In this document: positions 31,446-41,203 of the stretch, piece by piece
Numbering within the stretch: position 1 is the first letter of the stretch
Layout of the letters: every line of letters starts with the position of its first letter
Assembly (NCBI RefSeq): GCF_016864235.1
Contig: NZ_CP045732.1
Location: forward strand, 1,240,001-1,304,000
Origin: Legionella sp. MW5194
Lineage (GTDB): Bacteria; Pseudomonadota; Gammaproteobacteria; Legionellales; Legionellaceae
Direction of reading: 5' to 3'
DNA: 64,000 bases
Position numbers and translations under genes: made by a program
The notes under the pieces: generated by a model
What the model saw: only the letters and a program-made list of their open reading frames with translations
What the model was told of the DNA's origin: nothing
Database searches by the model: none

Positions 31446-33425
31446 ATGTTATTGCAGCGTGTTTTACAACGAATCAGTGAATTGGAAAAAATCAGACAGG
31501 TCCTTAAGGAAGAGAAAAAAGAGCTTGATGCCCACCGTGCTCATTTACTCGCCGGCATGGATCTCGTCTCGTTAACGGAGTTCGAGTCATATCGTCAACA
31601 GCAAGTGATGTTTCTTAAGAGGGAATCAGCCCTTGAGCAGGAATACGCTTCCCTGCAGATAATGGCTCAGGTATTAAATCCCACCCCCCCTGTGTTTGAG
31701 CGGTTAATCATTGGTGCGGGTGTTGCAGGAACACTGCTTTTTCAAGAATTTTCGCCGGCTTTCCGTTCTCAAAATGTCGCTCGACCTGATTTACCCAATA
31801 TTCTGGTTCTTAATGATCCTGATAATCTGAATACCTGGCCAAAAGAAGGCTCAAGGGTTATGGGACAGCCAGCCAGGGTACAAACGCCCACCGGTTTTTC
31901 TTACCACTCGACTGATTTTGATTTAAAGAACGAAGAAGACCCGACAAATCCTTATAATTATGTGTTGGCGAACGATTTTCATCGTGCGCTGGTAGCCACT
32001 CAGGTTGAGCTTGGAATGCCGATTTTGCAGGCTGAGGCAAAGGCGATCGAAAAACGGGAAGAGCATACTGGCCGTTGGCTATACAGCGATTATGAATACC
32101 GTTTGAGGGTCCTTTGCAAATTTGGAGATGTATCCCAGGAATTGTACTTATACACGCATTATGTTGACATTTGTGCCGGGTTGGGGCCTTCCCGGAAACT
32201 GACTGATTCTCAAATTTCACCGATGCTCTCGGAAAAACTCACTAAGAAGCAGACCCTGATTTATGCTCAGGATGGCGATGTGAATCTGGAAGGCGAGGTG
32301 CTTTTATACGGCGGTTCAGCAATCAACGCGGCCTGGGCTACTGAACTCCTCGAGCGTTCGCAAGAAAAAACCAACGTAAAAATCAAAAAGCTCGTTTCAC
32401 GGAACCGTAAAGGACTGGATGACATCAGTACCTTAAGCCGTTTCATCAGCGAAGCCTGCGAAAAACGCCTTGAACTCGCGGTTGGCGAATTGGCCAATGT
32501 ACGGGAATTGGATGACGGGCGTTTGGCTGTGTCATTTACGGCCAGAGAATCGGGTCCTTATGAGGGATTAAAAGAGGGTGAGGAAATTATTTGTGATAAG
32601 CTGGTCGTGGCTATCGGCCAGGTCAATCCTGACATTACTAATCGTTTGAGCCAGTTCAAGCAATGCATCTACAAAACCCATTTGGACACGCCTCCCATTC
32701 CGCTTGGAACCTATTCGCAGGATCATCGTATTTTTGTCTGGGGAGCTGCAGGAACCCTGGGTATTGGTTTGGCGGGTGGAGAAAGAGAACGCTTTGTCAA
32801 ACAAATACAGGATCATGCCAACAGTTTCCCTTACGAGTCCATGGCCTTGGGCGGAATCTTTCGTGTCTCCTGGGTTATCCCCCAGATGTGCAGGCACCTT
32901 GGAAAACTTCATTTGTTTCCCATCACGCCAGGGTATGATTCAAGAAAATTCCTGTGCCCTGATATTAACCAGGCTACCATTGAAGATCTGGAAGCATTAA
33001 TTGCCAGTGAGAATCCTGTCATTCGCCGCAAAGGTGCTGAAGAGATCATTAAATTACGTTGCGCGGTCATGCCTAATCACAATAAAGACGCCCCCGGTAT
33101 CCAAAGCATGGCGCAATTGGAAACCATTCTACCCCCTGGGTTATTGATCCATATTCGTCACGTTTACTTTCCTTTTGCCTCTGAGGCTGGGCTTGAACAC
33201 AAAACCACAGGCAAGATCAAGCTGTCCAGCAATCGCCATGGCTTATTTACTCAGCCCATACCGACGGTGGATGTATTCGATGAGTCAATTGCCCGATTGA
33301 ATGCCCTGATGGATGAATCAGATATTCAATTGCCAGTCATTGATTCGCCGCAGGCTCCGGATGGTGAGAAAGAAAAGGATGAACTGCTAAACCTTCTGGA
33401 TCAGAGCCAGCGGATATTCAGTTAA
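31446..33425 (+). CDS. Large Rossmann-fold (FAD/NAD-binding) protein of unknown function
   Basis: 659 residues. An N-terminal coiled coil (about residues 1-75; ISELEKIRQVLKEEKKELDAHR) precedes a dinucleotide-binding motif FERLIIGAGVAGTLLFQEF (GxGxxG) near residue 90; a second FAD-contact-like segment is ICDKLVVAIGQVNPD near residue 385, and VWGAAGTLGIGLAGG lies near 435. The tail is acidic (PDGEKEKDELLNLLDQ). This resembles flavin-dependent oxidoreductases broadly, not a named family. It interrupts ccmB-ccmC and has its own promoter-like element. A translocated effector or an accessory oxidoreductase are both possible; neither is shown. Confidence 0.7.
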   Translation: MLLQRVLQRISELEKIRQVLKEEKKELDAHRAHLLAGMDLVSLTEFESYRQQQVMFLKRESALEQEYASLQIMAQVLNPTPPVFERLIIGAGVAGTLLFQEFSPAFRSQNVARPDLPNILVLNDPDNLNTWPKEGSRVMGQPARVQTPTGFSYHSTDFDLKNEEDPTNPYNYVLANDFHRALVATQVELGMPILQAEAKAIEKREEHTGRWLYSDYEYRLRVLCKFGDVSQELYLYTHYVDICAGLGPSRKLTDSQISPMLSEKLTKKQTLIYAQDGDVNLEGEVLLYGGSAINAAWATELLERSQEKTNVKIKKLVSRNRKGLDDISTLSRFISEACEKRLELAVGELANVRELDDGRLAVSFTARESGPYEGLKEGEEIICDKLVVAIGQVNPDITNRLSQFKQCIYKTHLDTPPIPLGTYSQDHRIFVWGAAGTLGIGLAGGERERFVKQIQDHANSFPYESMALGGIFRVSWVIPQMCRHLGKLHLFPITPGYDSRKFLCPDINQATIEDLEALIASENPVIRRKGAEEIIKLRCAVMPNHNKDAPGIQSMAQLETILPPGLLIHIRHVYFPFASEAGLEHKTTGKIKLSSNRHGLFTQPIPTVDVFDESIARLNALMDESDIQLPVIDSPQAPDGEKEKDELLNLLDQSQRIFS

Positions 33426-33505
33426 TAAGGAAAATTGGTTGAATTTATTCCAATCAGGGAATGGATTAGGTAAATTAAGCCGCTAACGCCTTCAGGAGAA
33501 GTTTT

Positions 33506-34402
33506 TTGGATTTCACAACGCTGTCATACGCAGACAGAACGGCCATTGCCGAATTGCAATTATTCATCAGCGAACTGGAAATCCACACCAGTGAGGACAA
33601 GCTGATTTACACATTGAATGAGTCACAGCAACACCGCTTGCCCACGCTGATTAAAGCAATCAGTCTTGCTGTGTTAATTAGGCTGGCGATGGAAGACAAC
33701 CACGTCAATGCCTTGTGCAGACACCCTGTTTTGGAGCCTCACTGGAACGAGCGATGGCGGTTAAGCGGCCGTAATCCGCATGAAATGGCGATAAAAAATA
33801 ATCAACCGGTGCATGAATACCTGCCGCAACCCACCATCCCAACTTTCCAGCTGCTTCAGGGCATTTTTCTCTACAGCCAATACAGAACCAACAGTGATGC
33901 CGCCATGCTTTATTTGTATCAAGCCGCAGAGGCTGGCTATTTTCCTGCATTAAACGTGTTAACCAATTACTGCCTGACGCAAACGGATTTACATCCTGAA
34001 GCACTGCATTATGCCGCCTTGGCCGCTGATTATTACTGGACGCCGGGCTACCTGCTTTTAGCCGTGACTGAACTTAAACTGGAACAGTATGACAAAGCGC
34101 TGCTTCATTTGATTGTTGCTGAGAAGCTGCTGCCTTATTCAGACGCCATGATTAACAATGCCTACCAGGGACAGTCTCTAGCGGCCATTGCCCAGCCACT
34201 GATGCCGTCTCTGGATGCCCATAACTGGATGGAAGCAAAAATAAAACTTGCCGAGCTAGGTCAACTTCCCCTGAACCTGGTGACTACCCGCCTGTATGCG
34301 CAGGCGGATCATGTGGTTGAGCAGATCAAGGCAATCTTCTCCCCCATGCCGGAAGACCCGGATGAAGCGAAAATGGATAATCCCTTGAGTCCCGGTTTTT
34401 AG
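33506..34402 (+). CDS. Hypothetical alpha-helical, TPR/Sel1-like protein
   Basis: 298 residues from a TTG at 33506 (MDFTTLSYADRTAIAEL, with AGGAG upstream). The C-terminal two thirds look like tandem helical hairpins: DAAMLYLYQAAEAGYFPALNVLTNYC, PEALHYAALAADYYWTPGYLLLAVTELKLEQYDKALLHLIVAEKLLP, in the style of Sel1/TPR repeats. The N-terminal part has NALCRHPVLEPHWNERWRLSGRNP, an unusual Trp-rich motif. No signal peptide. The C-terminus is acidic (PMPEDPDEAKMDNP). It sits between ccmB and ccmC with the 659-aa gene. Protein-protein interaction role inferred; effector status speculative. Confidence 0.65.
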   Translation: MDFTTLSYADRTAIAELQLFISELEIHTSEDKLIYTLNESQQHRLPTLIKAISLAVLIRLAMEDNHVNALCRHPVLEPHWNERWRLSGRNPHEMAIKNNQPVHEYLPQPTIPTFQLLQGIFLYSQYRTNSDAAMLYLYQAAEAGYFPALNVLTNYCLTQTDLHPEALHYAALAADYYWTPGYLLLAVTELKLEQYDKALLHLIVAEKLLPYSDAMINNAYQGQSLAAIAQPLMPSLDAHNWMEAKIKLAELGQLPLNLVTTRLYAQADHVVEQIKAIFSPMPEDPDEAKMDNPLSPGF

Positions 34403-34418
34403 TAAGCGAAGGCATTGG

Positions 34419-34448
34419 TTGTCCCTCCTTGCCATTGCATGATAAAAT
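34419..34448 (+). promoter_or_regulatory. Putative promoter driving ccmC onward
   Basis: TTGTCC (34419-34424), 18-base spacer, TAAAAT (34443-34448), 29 bases before ccmC. A separate promoter would keep ccmC-I expressed despite the inserted genes. Weak to moderate match. Confidence 0.35.
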
Positions 34449-34477
34449 CTGCCTTTTTGAGCCCTGCTTGATCCCTT

Positions 34478-35218
34478 ATGTGGAAATTTCTCTACCAACT
34501 GGCGTCACCCAGAAATTTTTACCAGCTGACGCAACGCTGGCTTCCTGCATTGGGAGGCTGTGTGTTGCTGACTTTGCTGCCGGGCCTTCTCTGGGGACTG
34601 TTTTTTGCCCCGCCTGATTACCAGCAGGGGGATGCATTTCGTATCATTTATATTCATGTTCCAGCGGCTTTTTTATCCATGTCCCTGTACGCCTGGATGG
34701 CATTTCTCGCTGTGTTGCTTCTTGTCTGGCGGATTAAGCTTGCCGGGTTAATGCTCTCGGTGGTGGCGCAACTCGGTGCGATAATGGCCTTTTTAGCCTT
34801 AGCCACTGGCAGCATCTGGGGAAAGCCCATGTGGGGCGCATGGTGGGTATGGGATGCCCGGTTGACTTCCGAGCTTATTCTGCTGCTGCTTTATATCGCT
34901 ATTGTCGCCATTCGGTCAGCTTTCAGTGATTCCGAGCGTGGCGATCGGGTGATTGCCATTTTGACACTGGTGGGACTCGTGGATCTGCCGATTATTCACT
35001 ATTCGGTTTACTGGTGGAATACCCTGCATCAGGGCTCGACCCTGTCGGTTTTTGCCAAGCCTAAAATTGCAGCACCGATGTTATATCCCTTGCTGCTTTC
35101 CTTGCTTGGTTTTACCTTGTATGCGTTATGGATTATTCTGCATAAAGCCCGCAATGAACTGTTGCTGCGTGAACGGCGCCAGCAATGGGTGAGGGAGTTG
35201 GTGGAGGAAAGGCAATGA
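34478..35218 (+). CDS. ccmC: CcmC, heme-handling membrane protein
   Basis: 246 residues, about six membrane helices, with the periplasmic tryptophan-rich heme motif [25 protein letters not shown] and flanking histidines ([23 protein letters not shown]). CcmC presents heme to CcmE in the periplasm. It ends in an ATGA overlap with ccmD. Confidence 0.96.
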   Translation: MWKFLYQLASPRNFYQLTQRWLPALGGCVLLTLLPGLLWGLFFAPPDYQQGDAFRIIYIHVPAAFLSMSLYAWMAFLAVLLLVWRIKLAGLMLSVVAQLGAIMAFLALATGSIWGKPMWGAWWVWDARLTSELILLLLYIAIVAIRSAFSDSERGDRVIAILTLVGLVDLPIIHYSVYWWNTLHQGSTLSVFAKPKIAAPMLYPLLLSLLGFTLYALWIILHKARNELLLRERRQQWVRELVEERQ

Positions 35219-35364
35219 ACGGGTTAGCAATGGGGAAGTACGCCATGTATATCTGGCCGGCTTATGGTTTGGCCTTCGCTGTTTTAGCGCTGTTGCTGCT
35301 CGATATCAAGCGCCAGCAGAAACGTACACGCAGCAAACTGCATCAATGGTTCAGGCGGCAATGA
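35215..35364 (+). CDS. ccmD: CcmD, small membrane subunit
   Basis: 49 residues starting [19 protein letters not shown], one membrane helix ([10 protein letters not shown]), then a basic tail ([19 protein letters not shown]), exactly the CcmD layout. It overlaps ccmC (35215-35218) and ccmE (35361-35364) by ATGA. CcmD helps release holo-CcmE from the CcmABC complex. Confidence 0.9.
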   Translation: MNGLAMGKYAMYIWPAYGLAFAVLALLLLDIKRQQKRTRSKLHQWFRRQ

Positions 35365-35798
35365 CCATGCATCCTGTCCGTCAACGAAAATTGCTTTTCA
35401 TTTTAAGTCTTCTCGCTGGATTGACGTTGATAACGGCGCTCATCATGTATGCTTTGCGCCAGAACATCAGCTTGTTTTATACCCCCTCGCAAATGGCTGA
35501 GGGCAAGGTAACCCAGGGACAAAAGGTACGTATTGGCGGCATGGTGGTCAAAGGCAGCATTGTGCGCGGCAGCCAGGATTTGACAGTCCGCTTTAAACTC
35601 ACTGATTTTAAAAAAGAAATTGAAGTCAGCTACCGCGGTATATTGCCGGATCTGTTTCGCGAAGGGCAAGGAATCGTTGCATTAGGCCAGGTGCTCGATG
35701 AGGGCCATTTTAATGCTGCGGAAGTACTCGCCAAACATGATGCCAATTACATGCCGCCAGAAGTCAAGGCCGCGTTGGCCGCTCAGGGGAAGAAATGA
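35361..35798 (+). CDS. ccmE: CcmE, periplasmic heme chaperone
   Basis: 145 residues; the ATG at 35361 overlaps the ccmD stop. An N-terminal membrane anchor is followed by the beta-barrel domain ([40 protein letters not shown]). The heme-binding histidine is in [13 protein letters not shown], where the HxxxY motif attaches heme covalently before transfer to CcmF. Confidence 0.96.
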   Translation: MTMHPVRQRKLLFILSLLAGLTLITALIMYALRQNISLFYTPSQMAEGKVTQGQKVRIGGMVVKGSIVRGSQDLTVRFKLTDFKKEIEVSYRGILPDLFREGQGIVALGQVLDEGHFNAAEVLAKHDANYMPPEVKAALAAQGKK

Positions 35799-37747
35799 CA
35801 GCAGAACTGGGTTTATTGTCGTTAGTGCTCGCTTTGCTGTTTGCGGTGTTGCTGGCAGTTATTCCAACCCTTGGCTTGCTGCGCGCCAGGACGGGCTGGA
35901 TTGCGGCGGCACCCGCCTTGGCGGCGGGGCAATTTATATTTATCACCTTGGCCTACCTTGCCTTGACCATCTGCTTTTTGCGCGATGATTTTACTGTCAT
36001 TTATGTCATGAGCAATTCCAGTGTGAATTTACCCTGGTTTTACAAACTCTGTGCCGTCTGGGGCGGGCATGAGGGTTCCATGCTGCTTTGGGTTGCCATC
36101 CTCAGTCTGTGGATGATGGGTGTCAGTTTTTTTAGCAAGAACCTGGATGATGCCATCCGCACCCGTGTGCTGGTTGTCTTAGGCCTCATCAGTATTGGTT
36201 TTATTTTATTCCTGTTAAGTACGTCCAATCCGTTTGCGCGTCAATTCCAGGTGCTTAATACGCAGGGACGGGATTTAAATCCCTTGCTGCAGGATCCAGG
36301 CTTTCTGTTTCATCCACCCATGCTGTACATGGGTTATGTTGGTTTTTCCGTGGCGTTTGCTTTCGCCATTGCGGCCCTGTGGCTCGGCCGGGTTGAATCC
36401 TCCTGGGCAAAATGGACAAGGCCCTGGACACTGGCGGCCTGGTGTTGTCTAACCACGGGCATTACGCTTGGAAGCTGGTGGGCTTACCGGGAGTTAGGCT
36501 GGGGAGGTTGGTGGTTCTGGGATCCGGTCGAAAACGCCTCTTTCATGCCCTGGCTGGTGGGTACCGCGCTGATTCATTCCCTGGCCGTCAGTGAAAAGCG
36601 GCAGCAGTTCATTGCCTGGACATTATTATTGTCAATTACTGCTTTTTCGCTAAGCCTCGTGGGAACCTTTCTTGTCCGTTCGGGTGTGTTAACGTCTGTC
36701 CATGCTTTTGCCGTTGATCCACAGCGCGGGCTTTTTATTCTGTGCTTTCTGTTGACGGTGATTGGCGGCTCGCTGCTGTTGTTCGCGCTCCGTGCACCAG
36801 CCCTTACACGGCGGAACAATCCTGCACTGATTTCCAAAGAGAGCGCCTTGCTTTTAAACAATGTTTTTCTTGCCGTTATCATGTTAACCGTATTGATGGG
36901 AACAATTTACCCCCTGTTAATTGACGGCCTTGGGCTTGGTAAGTTATCGGTGGGCGCGCCATATTTCAATACGGTATTCGTTCCTTTGATGATTCCTTTG
37001 CTGCTGCTGATGGGATTGGGCATTCATTTACGATGGCAAAAGGACAACCTTCAAGCGGTTCTAAACCGTTTGAAGAGTCTCCTGGGCCTCAGTGTCCTTC
37101 TTCCTGTTATCATCCTCCTGTTCGTTGATCAACCGATGAATGGCTACAGCCTGCTTGGCCTTGTATTGGCTGTGTGGATCCTGCTGAGTACGGGCAAACT
37201 GGTTTACCTCCGCGGGCAGGAGCGAGGGTTTAAAACCTTGGGCCAGGCCTTTTGGGGAATGGTGCTCGCTCACGTCGGTGTTGCTGCCGCGGTTATTGGT
37301 GTGGCCATTTCCAGTGGCTATGGCATTCAGGATGATGTCAAACTGGCACCCGGCAACGAGGCGATGCTTGCCGGTTACCGCGTTCGTTTCATTAATGAAC
37401 AGCCTTTACAGGGGCCTAACTATCAGGGAACGCGTGCCCGCTTTGAAATCAGCCGCGGATCGCAGGTGCATGTGATTTATCCTGAAAAGCGCATGTATAC
37501 CATCGGCCAAATGGCGATGACGGAGTCAGCCATCGATGTTAATCCATTCCGCGACATCTATGTGGCTCTGGGGGAGCCTGTGGATGAAACGGCCTGGTCT
37601 GTGCGCCTTTATTTTAAACCTTTTGTCCGTTGGATCTGGGGTGGGGGCTTTCTGATTTTAGCCGGAGGTTTGCTCGCCTTATCCGATCGCCGTTATTATC
37701 GGCAGCAAAAAACGGTATCAGCCCATTTGGAAGTGAGTTCCTCATGA
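35795..37747 (+). CDS. ccmF: CcmF, heme lyase core protein
   Basis: 650 residues with many membrane helices. The tryptophan-rich heme motif is [19 protein letters not shown] near residue 235, preceded by [17 protein letters not shown]. CcmF takes heme from CcmE and, with CcmH, attaches it to apocytochromes c in the periplasm. Length matches E. coli CcmF (647). Overlaps ccmE and ccmG by ATGA. Confidence 0.97.
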   Translation: MTAELGLLSLVLALLFAVLLAVIPTLGLLRARTGWIAAAPALAAGQFIFITLAYLALTICFLRDDFTVIYVMSNSSVNLPWFYKLCAVWGGHEGSMLLWVAILSLWMMGVSFFSKNLDDAIRTRVLVVLGLISIGFILFLLSTSNPFARQFQVLNTQGRDLNPLLQDPGFLFHPPMLYMGYVGFSVAFAFAIAALWLGRVESSWAKWTRPWTLAAWCCLTTGITLGSWWAYRELGWGGWWFWDPVENASFMPWLVGTALIHSLAVSEKRQQFIAWTLLLSITAFSLSLVGTFLVRSGVLTSVHAFAVDPQRGLFILCFLLTVIGGSLLLFALRAPALTRRNNPALISKESALLLNNVFLAVIMLTVLMGTIYPLLIDGLGLGKLSVGAPYFNTVFVPLMIPLLLLMGLGIHLRWQKDNLQAVLNRLKSLLGLSVLLPVIILLFVDQPMNGYSLLGLVLAVWILLSTGKLVYLRGQERGFKTLGQAFWGMVLAHVGVAAAVIGVAISSGYGIQDDVKLAPGNEAMLAGYRVRFINEQPLQGPNYQGTRARFEISRGSQVHVIYPEKRMYTIGQMAMTESAIDVNPFRDIYVALGEPVDETAWSVRLYFKPFVRWIWGGGFLILAGGLLALSDRRYYRQQKTVSAHLEVSSS

Positions 37748-38283
37748 CACGACTAATTAACTGGCGCTTATTGCCCTTTTTCATTTTTGTGGTGCTGGTT
37801 TTGTTTTTCTGGCGAGGCCTATCCCTTGATCCTCAAAAGCTTCCTTCCAGCAAGCTAGATCATCCGCTGCCTGTTTTTAAACTGCCTGTACTGGGCCACG
37901 AAAACGAGATCATGACATCCGATCGCTTAACGGGGCAGGTGAGCTTATTGAATGTCTGGGCTAGTTGGTGTGCTGCTTGTGTTGAAGAGCAGGTTTTTCT
38001 GTTACAGTTGGCCAAAGAGGGGGTCCCGTTGTATGGCCTTAATTACAAGGACACTAGCGACCAGGCATTAAAATGGCTGGCTGAATGGGGAAATCCCTAT
38101 CGTCTGATAGCCGAAGACGCCAAAGGCAAAGTGGCCATTGATTTAGGGGTTTATGGCGCACCGGAAACCTTTCTTATCGACAGGAAAGGCATTATACGGT
38201 ATCGCCATGCCGGCATTCTGGATGAAGCGAATTGGAAAAAAGAATTTCTGCCTCGCATTAAGCAGTTGAAACGACAATCATGA
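37744..38283 (+). CDS. ccmG: CcmG/DsbE thiol-disulfide oxidoreductase
   Basis: 179 residues; ATG 37744 overlaps the ccmF stop. N-terminal membrane anchor, then a thioredoxin fold with active site NVWASWCAACVEEQ (CxxC as C-A-A-C), the structural GAPETFLIDRKG cis-proline loop and YRHAGIL. It keeps the apocytochrome CxxCH thiols reduced for heme ligation. The C-A-A-C dipeptide differs from the more common C-P/E-x-C of enteric CcmG, a minor variation. Confidence 0.95.
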   Translation: MTRLINWRLLPFFIFVVLVLFFWRGLSLDPQKLPSSKLDHPLPVFKLPVLGHENEIMTSDRLTGQVSLLNVWASWCAACVEEQVFLLQLAKEGVPLYGLNYKDTSDQALKWLAEWGNPYRLIAEDAKGKVAIDLGVYGAPETFLIDRKGIIRYRHAGILDEANWKKEFLPRIKQLKRQS

Positions 38284-38678
38284 AGAAATGGCTTGCACAC
38301 ATTCTGATAGTCATGCTCTGTTCTTTGGGTGTGGCCCAGGCGAACAGTTTTTATCCTTTGGATTCTCCTCGAAAGGAAGCGCAATTTAATCACTTATTGA
38401 GGGAATTGCGTTGCCTTGTCTGCCAAAATCAGGATTTGGCCGATTCCAATGCTGAACTGGCCAAGGATTTACGAGGGCAGGTGTATGATCTTGTGAGGGA
38501 AGGGAAGAGTGACAGTGAAATTATTCAATACCTGACTGACCGTTATGGTGATTTTATCTTGTTTAAGCCCCCGGTCAAGGCGGTCACCGTTCTGTTGTGG
38601 TTTGGTCCCATTCTGTTTTTAGCATTGGGGTTACTGGTTTTTTGGCGCACAGGTTTAAAGCAGGTTGCACATGAATGA
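38280..38678 (+). CDS. ccmH: CcmH (CcmL/CycL-type), short form
   Basis: 132 residues. Signal peptide (HILIVMLCSLGVAQANS), then the redox motif LRELRCLVCQNQDLADSNAELA with the conserved LRCxxCQ, and a C-terminal membrane helix (VLLWFGPILFLALGLLVFW). This is the short CcmH domain; the TPR part of the E. coli fusion is encoded by the next gene. It reduces apocytochrome disulfides within the heme lyase complex. Confidence 0.95.
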   Translation: MKKWLAHILIVMLCSLGVAQANSFYPLDSPRKEAQFNHLLRELRCLVCQNQDLADSNAELAKDLRGQVYDLVREGKSDSEIIQYLTDRYGDFILFKPPVKAVTVLLWFGPILFLALGLLVFWRTGLKQVAHE

Positions 38679-39330
38679 GAAATGGCTGTTATTGGCTTTT
38701 GGTTCATTGATTTTTTCAGCTCTGCTGCTGCTTTTCTTTAGTCTGCGGCAGACAAAAGGCACGCTGATTATCCTTGTTCCCGTGTTTATTGCCAGTGCCT
38801 GTGTCGGTTATTGGTATTGGGGAAGCTGGCAGGCCTTAAACGATTATTCAAAGCAGCAGGCTCGTATGCAGGACGTGAAGAAAGTCCTCGCGACAATGAA
38901 GGACCCCCAGGATTTAATTGTCCGTTTGCGGCAGCGTTTGGATGATACGCCAGCGAGTTCACGCGGATGGTATTTATTGGGCAGGCTTTATCTCAGTCAA
39001 AATGAATTGCAGCAGGCTAAGATAGCCTTTAAAAAAGCCATGACCCTTGACTCTGACAACGACACGGCAAGAATCAGTTACATTCAGGTTCTGCTGTTGC
39101 TCAATCACCAGCAGTTCAATGAGGAAATGACGGCGCAGTTGCATCAATTACTGAAAAAAAATCCACACCAACCGGATGCCCTGGCCATGCTTGCCGCCAA
39201 AGCCTATCAGGAGAAGGAATTCAGCGAGGCGATCGTTTACTGGCAACAGCTACTGAAAATGGTTCCCGGCAATTCGGAGACAGCACAAAGCCTGCGCAAA
39301 GCCATTGCCAAAGCACAACAACAGTTATAG
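38671..39330 (+). CDS. ccmI: CcmI-like TPR protein of the heme lyase complex
   Basis: 219 residues from ATG 38671 (AGG 7 bases upstream; overlaps ccmH by 8 bases). Two N-terminal membrane helices (WLLLAFGSLIFSALLLLFF, LIILVPVFIASACVGYWYW) precede TPR repeats from about residue 85 (SSRGWYLLGRLYLSQNELQQAKIAFKKAM, DALAMLAAKAYQEKEFSEAIVYWQQLLKM). This is the layout of CcmI/CycH, which captures apocytochromes. Last gene of the ccm operon. Confidence 0.88.
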   Translation: MNEKWLLLAFGSLIFSALLLLFFSLRQTKGTLIILVPVFIASACVGYWYWGSWQALNDYSKQQARMQDVKKVLATMKDPQDLIVRLRQRLDDTPASSRGWYLLGRLYLSQNELQQAKIAFKKAMTLDSDNDTARISYIQVLLLLNHQQFNEEMTAQLHQLLKKNPHQPDALAMLAAKAYQEKEFSEAIVYWQQLLKMVPGNSETAQSLRKAIAKAQQQL

Positions 39331-39410
39331 AGTCATAGATGCAATTTTTTTATTTGTCATTCGTAGTCTAGTATGTAGGGTGAATGGTTTAAGGTTTTCA
39401 AGGAGGAAAC

Positions 39411-39617
39411 ATGACAAACCGTGTTTATCAAATTGTTGAATTAGTGGGCACCTCGGAAGAGGGCATTGAAGAGGCAATCAATAATGCCATTGCTCAGGCG
39501 GCAAAAGTGCATGGCAAACTGGACTGGTATGAAGTACTTCAAACCCGTGGTTTTATCGAGGGCAGTGAAAGCAAATACTACCAGGTTCATTTGAAAATAG
39601 GTTGCCACGCACATTAA
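39411..39617 (+). CDS. Dodecin, flavin-storage protein
   Basis: 68 residues: MTNRVYQIVELVGTSEEGIEEAINNAIAQAAK, then KLDWYEVLQTRGFIEG and YYQVHLKIGC. Matches dodecins, which assemble into hollow dodecamers binding riboflavin/FMN; the Trp in LDWYEV stacks on the isoalloxazine. A strong AAGGAGG site precedes the ATG. Single gene. Confidence 0.95.
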   Translation: MTNRVYQIVELVGTSEEGIEEAINNAIAQAAKVHGKLDWYEVLQTRGFIEGSESKYYQVHLKIGCHAH

Positions 39618-39653
39618 GTGCCATGTGGTGTCATGGAGCCAGGGATTATTGTG

Positions 39654-41189
39654 TCACTGCCTGTTCACAGGTGAATAAACATCCACTTCATCCTGTTTCG
39701 CTTTTTTAACTGTCGATGAATTGATTTTAAACAGGCACAGTTTTGCCAGACGGGGTACCTTCTCTTTGCTATCCAGCAATTCACGACGATAAAATTCCGT
39801 AGCCTCAATGGCTTTTCTAGCGCCCAGAGGATTGCTGCCTGGCCCTGTCAAATTAAAGCGTTGGGGGGTATGGGCGCCATCCAGCAAGATGTGTCGAAAG
39901 CCTGGATCATAAGCTTTTATGTCAGGCAAAATACCGATTTTCCTAGCCAGCGAATTTAAAAATTCAATCTCATCCCGCTTGGTCGGCGTTTTTTTCATTT
40001 CCTTAAATAGCGTTTCTTCCTCGGGCAACGAACACCTGCCGCTGAATACGCCGCATGCCAGCTGTGCCTGTAAGTCCACAATCGGAAAGACCGCACCACG
40101 TGCGCCTTCGTACATGCCGATGACCGCGAGACTAGAAGATAACATCGTGTCTTCGTAGGGGTTGGGAAGGTGCCTTAAGTGTTCGGGTAGGAAGGGCAAT
40201 TGACGCTGATACCCGGTGCAAAAAATCACATGATCGAATTCATGAAACTGGCCATTGGTGAGCGTCACGCCTTTCTCGGTAAAAGAGTCAATCTCCCCTT
40301 TCGCAAGAACGATTTTTTTTTCGCGGCATCGCTTAAAATAGTCTTCAACAATAGTAAATTTCATCGGCGACGCATTTGTCATTTGCCATTCAGCAAAGTC
40401 CTGCTGTTCCTGACAATGTGTCTGTAAGAACTTTACTTCTTCCTCATGTGATTTGGGTGTTTGGCTATTCGTGTAGGTTTTTAATAAATCCCGAGGTAAC
40501 CACGGCCCCTGATGCTCTGGATCAGCAGAACGGTAACGTTTAACGCACCAATGCTCCTGGCGAAAATGGTGGGTAGTCAATGTGGCCACGGGTGCCAATT
40601 CTTCGACTATGGCTGTACCACTGAAGGAATTGCCGACCACCAGCACTTTTTTTCCGGCAAAGGGTTTGGGACCCTGATAATCGGCACTGTGGCTCATCTT
40701 GTGGCGAACGGTTTCCAGTCCTTTAAATGGCGGGATAAACGGGTGGGCGAATTTACTGCTGGCGACTATTACGGCATCAAACAGTTTTTCCTGACATGCA
40801 AGTGAGCCTTTCTGCTGCCAGCGAACCAGCCATTGCTTATCCTTTGGCTTGATTTCTACAACCTGTGATTCAAACTGGACACAGGGTAGGAGCTTAAATT
40901 CTTTCGCATAGGCTGATAAATAAGCGTAATGTTGCTCAGTGGTAGGAAAATCCGGGGTAGTGGAGGGCCATGGAAAATCAGAGAACGCGCCTGTATGGCG
41001 AGAAATATTACTCTTCATGCCAGGCCAGGCGGTGCCCTGTTGATGGGCGGCGTGTTGCGCCTCGCCCCAAACTCCGCCAATTCCTCCGGCCATTTCAAAG
41101 GCAGTCGGACTTAGTCCTTCTGCCAGTGCTGCCTTGATGGATGTCAGGCCAGAGGGACCTGCACCAATAATTGCTATTTCCTTGCCCAT
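39654..41189 (-). CDS. Flavin-containing monooxygenase family protein
   Basis: 511 residues. FAD motif IAIIGAGPSGLTSIKAAL at the N-terminus, the FAD-contact region GGIGGVWGEA, an FMO-identifying-like segment around HKMSHSADYQGPKPFAGKKVLVVGNSFSGTA (the second GxGxxG here reads G-N-S-F-S-G), and CTGYQRQLPFLPE near residue 330, typical of FMOs. Such enzymes use NADPH and O2 to oxygenate N or S atoms. TGGAGGA precedes the ATG. It lies 14 bases downstream of the membrane/U-box-like gene on the same strand, so the two are probably co-transcribed. Substrate unknown; the tail is Lys-rich. Confidence 0.85.
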   Translation of the reverse strand: MGKEIAIIGAGPSGLTSIKAALAEGLSPTAFEMAGGIGGVWGEAQHAAHQQGTAWPGMKSNISRHTGAFSDFPWPSTTPDFPTTEQHYAYLSAYAKEFKLLPCVQFESQVVEIKPKDKQWLVRWQQKGSLACQEKLFDAVIVASSKFAHPFIPPFKGLETVRHKMSHSADYQGPKPFAGKKVLVVGNSFSGTAIVEELAPVATLTTHHFRQEHWCVKRYRSADPEHQGPWLPRDLLKTYTNSQTPKSHEEEVKFLQTHCQEQQDFAEWQMTNASPMKFTIVEDYFKRCREKKIVLAKGEIDSFTEKGVTLTNGQFHEFDHVIFCTGYQRQLPFLPEHLRHLPNPYEDTMLSSSLAVIGMYEGARGAVFPIVDLQAQLACGVFSGRCSLPEEETLFKEMKKTPTKRDEIEFLNSLARKIGILPDIKAYDPGFRHILLDGAHTPQRFNLTGPGSNPLGARKAIEATEFYRRELLDSKEKVPRLAKLCLFKINSSTVKKAKQDEVDVYSPVNRQ

Positions 41190-41203
41190 GTGTCCTCCAA
41201 CAA

